This document shows, one piece after another, positions 35,901-47,900 of a stretch of 64,000 nucleotides of DNA. The stretch's first letter is position 1; each line of letters opens with the position of its first letter. The stretch spans positions 1,307,501 to 1,371,500 of the forward strand of contig JAJLRJ010000008.1 in the NCBI GenBank assembly GCA_024195265.1. The letters are read 5' to 3'. The translations under genes were made by a program, and so were the position numbers. The stretch comes from Dendrophyllia cribrosa. Lineage: Eukaryota; Cnidaria; Anthozoa; Scleractinia; Dendrophylliidae. Below the pieces are notes generated by a model. That model saw nothing but the letters and a program-made list of their open reading frames with translations, was not told the origin of the DNA and searched no databases.

Positions 35901-38900
35901 GAAGAACCGCAATGTAAGGCATGCGCAACAGGCCTTTTATGTAACAACTTCAGGCCGCGTAATAGAACCGCGCGTTCTGTATCTCAAACTCCCTACTGTT
36001 AGACCGAATTCGCCGCAGTCGGGTCAAGGTGCACGCCTAGATACTTGTACGATGTCTTCATCTTTATAGAAAATCCATTTACTGAGAGATTAAGTTGAAT
36101 ATCACGTGTTTCGATTAATCTTCCGGCAGTATCAAAGAGCATCGCTTAAGTTCAGTTGTCCTTTTTTTTAAGATTAACGATAACTTCATTCTTACGAAAC
36201 CATCTGAAGGGGAGAGCACAATGCGATGACAAAGTACAGGTTTTGCTCCACTTAACATTATATTGCAATTTCGACGCGATAATCATTAAAAACCCTCTAA
36301 AAATAGGAAGGAGAAAGGAAGGACAAGAAAAAATAAAAGAAAAGAAAAGAAAAGAACGGAAGGAGAGAGGATGAAAAGGAACGTTGCTTTGTAACTTACG
36401 TGTATCGTGCCAGGCATCGAAGCAACTCTGTGCTTTTTTCATAAGCGCTTGAAGATGAAACACTGGAGACTTACAATCTGCTACAAATTTGTCAACCAAC
36501 TGCAGAGCAGTACTGTAGTTATCTCCCTTCAGACTTTTGTCGATTTCCATAACAACATGTGTCCATTTTTCTTGGTCTTTTTCCTGATCTTGTTCTGTGA
36601 ATTGTGAACTTTTTTAGTTGGAAAGCATTAAAGTTCTGAAACTAGGAACCACCTAAAATGTTTAAAGCATACTTTTGTTGTCGTTCGACACGCGATCCAT
36701 AATGACCATTTAGATCATGCTGGGTAAAATGCCAAATTCAATTACGTTCAAAGTTGGATGTTATGTGGCCAAAATTTCAAGTTCAGCCACGTTAATGGCG
36801 GCCGTGCGAATGCCAGAAAGTACGGCTGAAAAAAAAAAAAAAAACGTTTTCCCTTGATCGAATTGGAAAATGGTTTGGACAGGCTACCCAATACATTATT
36901 CCCTTACGAAAAATGCACAAAAATGAAATTTAAAATTTGATTGAATTGGCACTTTAAGCTTCCTAATAATCGTTTAATCGGCGGACGGGAAAACAGTCCG
37001 TTGTCCATATTAACTGAACGGGTGTCCATATGATGCGGGTAAATTTTAGGGAAAATGTATGGCGTTTGGCCGGGACCGAGGCAACTGTCCGTAATAACGG
37101 GGTGTCCGTAAAAACAGGGTGTCCGTAATACCGGGGTGTCCGTAATACCGGGGTGTCCGTAAAGCGGGGTTCGATTGCATCAAGTCTATCTTATGCTATT
37201 GTCGTTCGTCGCTATTGTTGTGTTCTTTGTGACGTAGTCGGGATTGATATGTGATGTACTACCCGTACTATAACGGTCGAATGGTCACACACCTCTGTGT
37301 TTCCGTTCATTCTCTTCAATAATCTTTGCTGCTTTCTTGCTCTGTAAAAAAAGAAAAATTAGAAACAAGATAGTCTAAGATGAAACGAATATAGAGAGAC
37401 GTATGAATGATGGAGTATAGCTCTGACAGTTATAAAATAGAGGGTAAAAAAATAACATTTCAAAGTTGACGGTTGATTTTTCATGTTAGGTCATTGAAGA
37501 CTCGCTTGTGTTCATTGTACAACTAACCATTTTTCCTTCTTTGTTTTTTCCTTTCTTCTTCTTAGTTTCAGGATCAGTGACGGTGATTATTTTCGCCTGG
37601 TCAACACCACCAGAAAGTGAATTTCCATATAGTCTGTGAAAGCGCGTGAGTTGTTGCTTCCTTTTAAAATACCAAAATCTTTGTTTTGGATCGTTCGGAG
37701 GTTTATCTGGACAAAAAAACAAACATGACAGACATTGTTGTTTACATGTACTGAGTGCCTCAGAAGTCCATCATGTGTAGTATGATACAATACACGAATT
37801 AGCAGAAGTGTTGGATTTTTTGGAGGAAAAGGGACACCGGAGTACCCGCATATGACACTGGATCCGGAAATCAAACTCGGGCTACACTGGTGCATGGGAG
37901 GTGTGAGCTCTCAGCAATACACCATCCCTGCTCCCCTTGTTTTTGGCTCGAATGCGTATTTCTAGTAGGCCTCTGTTTTCTATAGTCTGTAAGGTTATCG
38001 TCAATGTCGTCAAAGCTTTGCTACAAACTTACAACAGTTACACTATACGCACATGAATACGAAACGATCGGACCCTCGCCTCTCCTAGACGTTTTGCTTC
38101 ACTAACCCCCACCCTCTACGTCCAACTCCCCCCCCCCCCCCCCCCTTCCTCCCTCCAACACCGTCCCCATGGATAAGGCAGGTCACCATTATATATTGCA
38201 GGGTCAATGTTCACCGACCCTCCCCTCTCCTAGTCGTTTTGCTCCACCGTGCCCCCACTCCCTCCCCAGGCGTCTAACTCCCTACTTTTCCCTACCTCCA
38301 ACGCCGTCCCCATGGGTAAGGCAGGTGACCATTATATATCACGGGCTCAACAGTCGATAGAGCGATCAAGTGAAATTTTATTCCACTAGCATAATTCGTT
38401 CAACGCTTCGCGTATTCACGAGTTAATAAGGAAAGAATGGCATATTTAAAGAAGCAAAGAGAAACCCCGTCATTTTTGTATGGGAGTCCTCCCCCTCCTA
38501 AGCCAGGAAAGAGGTTTTTTCATCGATTCTTACCTGTTATGTCTTTTTTAGTTCTGTCATAATCATCCGAAAGTGGTCTCAGTGAATGCCAATGGTACAG
38601 TTCATCAAACGCACGGCCGTCGTTGAACACTATGTCTTCTGTTTCGTCTCTGAAAGAAAACGAAATACCAAAAAACCTCCTAAACACCGTCATGGTGCGA
38701 GCCAGAGTTTAAGTTTGCAAAACCATTCATCTAATTGGTCGGCAGAACGTCAACACAGATCACACTTACCCAGCCATGGTGTTAAGTTTTGACCGAATGT
38801 CCCCAGCGTACTCATTCACAAGATCATTTTCCACACCAAGGAGCTGTCTAAGTATCACGCAAGTCTCTGATTCGAAACTTCCTTCTAAAAACAGATCACA

Positions 38901-41900
38901 TAGTACAAAACTTTAAAAATCGCCCCTTTTGATAACAATAACGAAGTATGAGCATACCGCAATACATATTATCGTCATCATCATCATCAGAAGTGTCCTT
39001 CCTAATGTAGCGGAGCTTACTATAGGCCTTTTTCAAGATGTGATAGCAAGGAATAGAGGGTATAAATAGCAGAAGTTATAACTATTCCTCCAAGAATTGT
39101 AATATTTATCAGTTTTAACTCACTCACCCAAGAGCTCATCTGCTTTCCGACTACGACACAGGGAATAGTCATCAATGAATGAGTTACCAGTAATCGGATA
39201 CTGTGTTATCCGCAAAGAATTCTGGGATCGCCAGGGGCAAAGATTACAAGTCGCTAGAAGGAAATGTACGGTGTAAAGTTGTTTCTTCGTCAAAACGTTC
39301 GATTTTAGGAAGAGAATGACGATTTTTTCGCCCTTATTTTATCAGAAATAGAGTTGAGCAAAGCTGATACGTGTAAAGTGTAAGTTTTTGTTTGAATAAT
39401 GTGATAAAATCTATCGATAAACTCTCTTGCTTGCGTAAGGTTGATTTTGAACCGTTCTCAACAAAAATATGCGTTACTCTAAAGGTAGCAGCTAGCAAAT
39501 ACAAACGTAGCAACTGATGAGGTTCGAGAGGAGAACTGATACCATGGTTTTGCCTGAATGAAATCAGATAGTGGCATAAACACAACAGTCGCTAGACTGT
39601 CAAAATTGCCAACGGAGGAATTACAAACATCGAGCTCCACGCAGCCGATAAGGCGAAGCGAATGGATATTTAGATCACAGCCTTGACTGAGGTAAACTTT
39701 CGAAAACTTCAACTCTTTACAAGTTCAACAGCTTTCTTTTTAAGCTTCAACTTTCTCTGTTAATCTTGCTAAATGGATCTGCAAAATTAATATCCTGCAA
39801 CGAAGAAACCCAGCGTGACAAAATAGCAGGAAATACATTCACGGCCATCAAATCATTTCAGATCCTGTCATTTCTGAGAGAAAAGCTAGAGAAGCTTAAA
39901 CTTTTCCTACCGATAAAAACCTACATGCCAATAATGGCGAAAACAACAAACCAACCGCCAGGCAAAAAAGGACGCCAAAAGAGGTCAAATTTTACAAGAG
40001 AAAACACCACGGGAAAGCACAGCAGACAGTCTTGTCCATTTTAAGGTTTACCTCAGTACTCAACACTAAAATCCTCCATATCAAACATGACACTAAATGT
40101 ACTATACCACCTAAAAAAATGTAGAAAGAGCAAATGGCATTAAAAACACGAGGTAAGAGTCGTGCAGGCCTGTCACCCCCCATTTTACACTTTATTTCAC
40201 AATCAACCTTATAATTATTACGCAAGCAAGAGAGTTTATCAATACATTTTATCACATTTTTCAAACAAAAACTTACACTTTACACGTATCAACTTTGCTC
40301 AACTCCATTTCTGATAAAATAATGGCGAAAAAGCGTTATTCTCTTCTCTAAATAGACGTTTTTGACGAAGAAACAATTTTACACCGTACATTTCCTTCTA
40401 GCGACCTGCAATGTTTGCCCCCTGGCGATCCCAGAATCCCGCACGCAAAACACAGGTATCCAATTACTGGTAACTCATTCATTTGTATGTTACGAGATTA
40501 CTATTATAAGGATAAGCAACTAAAGTAAAGATATGCGCAAAAAAAATCTCAGCTTTCTCTTGATTTATAACATAGTTTCTCAATTAGACGCCTGACCTAG
40601 AATAAAAGTCCCCCTCGTTGCGTTTCATTTCAGATGCCGGTGTTTATTTCAGGTTCGACCTGTATTCGCATCCACTCTACTGAGAACAACATTCTCCATC
40701 ATCTAATTGTGTCCGTCATCTAAGTTTAGGGATTGGAGATGGAGTCGTCGACATTGATTTTCTCATTTCATCGAGACATTACTTACTTCAGTGAACGTAG
40801 TTATGGCAAAAAATGGATTCGAAAAACAAGGCTGCAAGTATCAGTCTCTCATCGGACTAGTGAAATTTTAACCTGGCCAGACAGACAGACTGGATAGTTC
40901 TGCTACAATTAAATTCAGATAGAAAATGTTTTCTCTCCGTGAAACATGGAAAACCTAATTCCATGTTAGCTGTGAACACCAGGCACTTTTCAGTAAAGAC
41001 AAACCATGCGGAACAAAATTGTCTGACGAGAATGACTTTTTGTCGGGTCAATATCGTCCCTGGAGTGACAAATGACTTGCTTAGAGAAAAAAATATTTGC
41101 AAGCTTGGAAAAATAGACGAAAAAATGACCTTGGCACATCGGGCTCAAATAAACGCGGGATCAACAAGGCTGAGTTTTAGTTATACGATAGAATGTTTTA
41201 CCTCATAAAAAGTCTCTCACCTTCAATTCTAGGAAAGCCTGTCGCAATCTCAGCTAAAAAGGGAGGACATATTTGAGCTGCCAAAACATCAGAATGTTGG
41301 GTGTTATTCACAGCAGCAACAACTTTACCCCATGCGTTTTGTACCTCTGTCATTACATCTTCCGGCAAACTGAGGGCTGAGATTAATCACAAATTAATAA
41401 ATTAAGTAAAGGAGACAGGTAAGGATGAGAAAGAACTTGAAGAATTAAAATAAGTAACAATGACTATATTATTTGAAACCTTCTGTCCCTTCCAACGACA
41501 AGGCCAGGCAGAAGAGAGTATGGACAAGTCGACCGTCCATCAGATCAGCCACAGAAGTCATGTCTAGTGAATGGCCGGTAGCCATCATGGTGGGATACTC
41601 ATCCTGTATCATCTTTAAAATCTCCCACAAACATCTTTGTATCTGTTAGTGAAAAGAAAAGTAGAAAAATGTCTTTATAGAGATCGTAAATCGTTGAGTT
41701 AGATTTCAAAGAACCTGGTGTGTTGTTGTGCCAGCCATGCATGCAGTAAGCGACTATAAATTATAATTTTTAATCGAAGGCTCCTACGAGCCAACTTGCG
41801 AATACGAAACAACCTTCGGACCCTCCCCTCTCCTACGCGTTTTGCTTCACCGACCACCCCCCCACCCCCACCCCCACCCTCTGCGTCCAACTTCCCGCTC

Positions 41901-44900
41901 CTCCCCTCCCTCCAACGTCGTCTCCGTGTGTAAGGCACATGACCATTATCTATCAGATTTGGAACAGGCAAAATATATGCACAAGCCTTATTCACTGATC
42001 AGCGGAATTACCAAGAAACTTTACAGCCGATGAATGGAAGGAAGGAAGGAGTGAAAATTTGTATATTTGTCCCCGTGTGCTATAACTCGTTCAACGCTTC
42101 GCATATTCACGAGTTAATTCGTGTTGGTAGTTGTTTCATGCCATCATAAAAAAAAACATCTAGTTTCGAAAGAAACTGTGGTGGTTCGTCGACCGATGAG
42201 GAAATGAAGCACGATAGTTTGATTGCGTCAACTGAGTTACTTACAAAGGTAAATTGGTCACCGTAAAGGGAAAGCTGACATTTTGAGCAATTTTAAGAGG
42301 TTAACGTGAGAAAGGTACAGAGTAACTACTTGTTCCTACCTAAGGTAGAAAATATTTTTCGAGGCTATTGGCATTGGGACTATCGCATTGACTATATATG
42401 ACACATAATTATGTGTCGCAATTTACACCCCATAACAAGGTTACGGATTAGCCCCCTGCCTGTTTTATATGAAACGAGTACTCGCACATATAACTAAAGT
42501 GTTAAAACATTACACCCGGCCTGTATCCGTAACTAGCAGAGACTCGACCTTGAAATTTTGTTCGCACTGACCTCGTCGAAGGGGTAAACTTGACCATCTT
42601 TCGCTTTGCAGAATCGATTCAACAAGTGATCAGCTTTTATGGCGTGCGCTCTGTACTTCAGAGGCAGTCTCTCAAGTAGTACCAAGTGAAGCAGGAAAAG
42701 CTTGATTCTGTCTTCTGTAGCTTTCACTGTTTCCTATCATACAAAATAAAATATAAATGATCATCCGTTTCAGAGCATTTGGCTTGCATCTTCCCTCATG
42801 CTATTTCTGTTTAACAACGTCTTGAACCCGTTTTGTTTTTCAATTTTGACACTCAAATGTACAGTAATATTTATAAGACTGCTATAAGTGACAAAAACAA
42901 GAATTTGTGTGATCTTATACTTCATATTATTTTCTGTCGTTTAAATCATTTAAGATCGACAGTGTTCGACATTAGACCCAATCAATACCAATTCACGTTA
43001 CCTTGCTGACGTTAGGGTCGTTGAGCAATTTACATAGGATCATTTCACAAGCGAGAAGTGTAACCAGCTCACGGCAGCCCCCTTGTGGCGGAGATTGAAA
43101 AGCAGTTTTCAATTTTTCTTTTAAGTTAATCTTAAAACAAAACAACAAAGTTATCCATCAGATTATACATAGCCTGTGAACAGCCTCCTTTCAGAGATTG
43201 TTGGGTTAATTTCCAATTCCAAATGCCACCAATTTAAATATACAACTAAATTGGATAAAAAGATTATATAGAGCAAAACAGAAGTTATGTAGTAGTTTGG
43301 AGAAAAGGTGCAGGATTGCAAGGATGGAAGTGGACTACAGTTCATCAAATTCGATCATTCGTGACAGGCGGTCAAGAAAGAAAGGGGCGCTTATTAACAA
43401 AACGACACTCAGAAGGAGGGGAGCGCTTATTGGGAAGAGGGCGCTAAATTGAATCATCACGGTAAGTGGGTCGTTAGTCAGTTATTCACACCTGTACTGA
43501 AGCCCGATGTTCCTCCAAAGACGCCTCCTTGCACGAACGTCTCATCACAACGTTCCAAGTTCTCCTTTTCAGTTCCTTAACCTAGCAAAATAAAACGATA
43601 GTCCTGAGTTCAAATTCAACATACCAGTACCGTTGACGGCCGGAATTCCGCCTCCAAAAATGGAATTATCCCGCTTTTGTTTTTTGGCAGGCAGGTTGGT
43701 AAGCAACACGAAGGATCTCAGATCTCTCGTACAAGTACTTTTGAAGTACTCGTGCCATTCTTTGGGAATAGATATAAATAGAATCCACAACTCCAGTAGT
43801 CCTCTTGGGCTTCTGATAGCTATACTCATGTGGCTCCATGTCGATAATCCTTAAGCCACAACAAGTCGCTTGTCTTATTGAAGCCATCATGACAGCCTCA
43901 CCGTCCGGCGGTCATGCATTGATTGATTAATGGACTGCTTGGGCAGCTCCTACTTGGAAATGGATTGTGAACTCCTGTAAGTGTGTTGTTGGAGTGAATA
44001 ATAGTTGTTCTGGAGAAAATGTGTCACTTACCTTTCTGAAAAATTCTTTATGCTCTGCAAAAGACTCCGTGTAGAATCCCATCACTTTCGTTGCAGTCAT
44101 CTCAATACAGGAAATAAACACACAATTCAACCCCTGCCCAAGACTATGACACAAAAGACTTCTGAAGAAAAACTCCAATTCTCGCTTTTTCACTGAAGTG
44201 GTTTCCCACGGAATGTTTTCTGCGTCTGTTAGCAGCAGAAATGCGGGGAGTTTGTCATCAACATAATCTCTCCATTGCTTTCCCCAGAAATTGTCGATTG
44301 AAGTGACAACGGTGAAACTTGTGTTGTTTTGTAGGTGCAGAATAAGAGCTTGGCGAGCTAACAGCATGGATGGTTGACTGGCCCAAATAATCTCCATGTC
44401 TTTAAAGAAGACGATGTGGAAAACGCCACCTAATTTTGAAATACCGGGTTAGATAAATATGGTGTAAAATGCTATTCCAAGCAGAGCAATCCTTATTTTT
44501 CTTCCTGAATGGGAGGGAATTATCATGTGCACAAGTGCAAAAATGGCCGCGAGGGAACTCTTTCCTCAGCTGTCGAGAAACGTTTTTTTAGCAATCAACA
44601 ACCTTTCAGAAGGGCCATATTCTAGTGTTATTTAATAATAAAATGCCTAAAACGGCTTCACAAAGATTTTTACGTATCCCTGACACGAGAAACCCTGAGA
44701 GCCAATTCGGAAACTGCAACATCGACAATACCTCATAGGGAGTTTGTTTTCAGTGATATCGGGAAACACGCTGACGACAGCTGTGATAGCGAGGAAAGAG
44801 TTTTGATAACTATAACAACATAGCAGCTATCCGTCAGGAAAATAGGGGCTAGAGAAAACAGCGCCTCTCTTCCCGGGCCTCCTTCCCATGCAGAGTCTGC

Positions 44901-47900
44901 AGAAGAATTGTGCCTCCTACTCATCTATAGCAACAATCGAAGAATAGATCACCACAAGAACTCGGTTGACGTTCACAAGACTTTAAAAACGCGTAAATTA
45001 AAATAATTGCACTCAGTTCTGATTGGCTAAGAGCAGTGCAGCTCAAGCGTAACACCGGTGCGCAAAAAGTGTAACACCAGTGTAATTTTTTTTTGTGATT
45101 TATTAAATTTTATTAGTTTTTCACACTTAAATAATAAATACAATTCGTAATTGTCAACATTACGAATTACTTAACCACACTGCTACAAAAAACTAAAACA
45201 AAACACAATACATCAATAACTTACAATTGTACACCACTGAATTAAGAGCAAAATAATTACAAAAAGTCAGTACTACTAAATAAATAACAAATCTTGAAAT
45301 TCTTTATAAAACGTCTTGTAAATCAGTGAATCTTATCGAAATGGTCTTTTAGAATTTTAGGTGCAAACGAACCTTTGCGTTTCTAGCCGAAGCGGTCCGT
45401 GCAATAGGCCTTATCACGGTTTTTCCAAATTTTTATATTGGCCTGATAGCAAAAATCCATCGACACTACTGGAAAAAGCATCTCAAAATTAGTAAAGTGG
45501 CCGAGTTTAAAAGCGATATCTTTTAAAATAGCGGAGATATAGCTCCGCAAAGTCGGCAAATTTCACTGACGTTCGTATCGCGCAGCCAAATTTCTTGCCT
45601 ACCGGTAGGCAAAAAATTTGGCTGCGCGATACAAACGTCTGTGAAATTTGCCGACTTTGCAGAGCTATATCTCCACTATTTTAAAAGATATCGCTTTTAA
45701 ACTCGGCCCCTTTACTAATTTTGAGATGCTTTTTCCAGTAGTGTCGATGGATTTTTGCTATCTGGCCAATATAAAAATTTGGAAAAACCGTGATAAGGCC
45801 TATTTGAGTTTTTTGAAAAACTAACTTGTGCAACTGAAATCATAAATTAAACTTGAAATCGTACTCATTACCATAACATAGCCAGACATCTTCCGGCTTC
45901 TTTTAATTTTTAATTTAAGCTGTTATGTAACAGGACTAACCTTTATCTGTAAAGTATTGTAAAAATCGTTCCAGTAGATATGTCAGGTGAAGAAACTGTC
46001 CGCCATGATTCCAGTCCAGGCTCCTCTCTCCAAGAAGTTCAAGAAGCAAAGAGTCACCATCGATTAAGAAAATCTCCGCGTCCACAAAGTCCGTCATGAT
46101 GTTTACAAACCTAAAAATGACGAAACAAAGTTTTAGTTCAGAATTTATGCTATGCTTGAGAGGATATCATACACAAATATAATTGCTGGTTGCGGGCTGT
46201 AGTTGTGAAAACCCCGAGGCGTAGCCAAGGGAAAATAATACACCTACGCTTTCTGTCATCATATTAAATGAGGAACACCAAACAAGGAATGTTTAGGAAA
46301 ACACTTGGAATGGCGTTGTGCTGTTTTTCCAAATATCGTTTTAGTGCCTGTAAAGGAAGTTTCTTTTACCTGAATTTTTCAGAAGCAGAATTTTTTTGGG
46401 AAAGGAATCTTCTCCCCCAAATTTACCAGCTGCTTTACGGTCTTTCTTAAAATCCTAAAGCTGACCTTTCTTCGTATCCAAAATGTCACTTTTTCTCCCT
46501 CCGCAAACAAAAGGCGTTAAATTTTCCGACGTTACGAAAGTTTGAGGCGACATTTTGCTTAAGAAAACGCTAGTTTTTAATATAATTTGTTACAAATTTT
46601 TAAGATGACTAAGTTTAGTGTGTTCTTGAAAAATGTATATATCTATTGTTATGAGTTAAATAAAATTGTATTGTATTGTATTCAGTTCCGAAAGCTTTCC
46701 GCCGAAAAGATTGGTTGGGTGTTCCTGATTAAATCTATTTCCATGTCAAAAGTCGTAGTCGTAAGAGCGCTTCCGACCTAGTGAAAATCGAAATTCGGAG
46801 TCGTAAGCCGAGTCATAAGCTCAACGGAATCGGAGTCGGAAGAATTAGAACGGTTCCATTTTCTTCCGATTTCGCTTATGACTCCGTAATCTTCTTGCGA
46901 TTCCGTCGGTTTGAATTTTCCTAGATCGTATCGCTCTGCGCTTCTGATCACAACTCCGACTCCGACTCCGTCGTTAGTGAAAACCAGCCTTTAACAAAAG
47001 CAAAACTCCTCGGATAGGTTTGTTTGTTTGGCTGTAATGTTCGACGTATGAAATAAACACAATATAAACTTCCGAATTTCGTTTTGCAAAATATCGAATA
47101 ACAACCAGCACCACAGATAAGCATCACTTGAAAGTAACACCATAGGAGTTTAGACAAAGGGGACACATGATAGATGTGCTCGATGCGTAGCCTCGTTCTG
47201 GTGATAAGTTTGTTTTTTACTTATAGCGTCATAAAATAACTGAAGTATTTCATGCCATGAAATCCTTTTGCTTTTAGTTGATTACGTCAATGATTTTCTT
47301 GAGATTTAATGATTTTATAAAATTCCATATAATTGCTACATTTGCACAGAGTGGTTTTCAATTAAGTATCCAAAGTAATTTAGCCATTGCTTTGGAGGTT
47401 TTGCATTGCTACGCTTTGTGATTGGTCAGAACATCTCGCGTCATTTTCTCAACCAGTCAGAAGAAACCCAAGACCAATCGGGACGTTTTCGCGCGCTTGG
47501 CGTCAGCTGCATGTATTTGTATTTGGATAATAGACTTTATACTTACAGTGGAGTTACTTTGCGTCCGTAGAAGTATTCATTGATGAAATACATGAACTTG
47601 GGAAAATTAAACGGTGGTTTCCGAGGCTTGTCATCTGTTTGATCGCTAGTTTTCGCTGACTCCTCGGTGTCTGCAGCTAAAAAAAAATAATACGAGGTAT
47701 AACTGCGATCATAGCCAAAAAATTAATTTGCAACAGTTCTTTATAGTAGAAACCGTTATGGATTCGCTCCGACGAAGGGCTAGCGCTCGAAACGTCAGCT
47801 TTCTCAAATCTTTTTTACTGTGGCTAATTTACCTTATCGACTCAGTCGATAAAACCAAATTCTCGTTATAGAGATAATCTCACTTGTTCTCACCTACCAT

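Larger units (their letters stand above)
34230..38884 (-). other. DDX60: DDX60-like exons 11-16: linker before the helicase core
   Basis: Exons at 38770-38884, 38534-38649, 37528-37706, 37293-37341, 36400-36594 and 34230-34423 cover about residues 532-814. Exon 13 ends in a Lys-rich tract ([11 protein letters not shown]) and continues into the very short exon 14, forming a basic, probably unstructured linker. Exons 15 and 16 are helical (for example [20 protein letters not shown]). The join between exons 15 and 16 completes an Arg codon in phase, so no exon is missing from the intervening 1.98 kb intron, which holds repeats only. Confidence 0.85.

Noticed and set aside
36156..36374. Lys/Arg/Glu-rich plus-strand ORF
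   Set aside because: It is a low-complexity purine tract in intron 15, bordering exon 15 on the other strand.
38040..38430. Regularly spaced duplicated blocks that might suggest a CRISPR-like array
   Set aside because: Only two units, diverged, and present in a eukaryotic intron with a dispersed copy at 41.8 kb.
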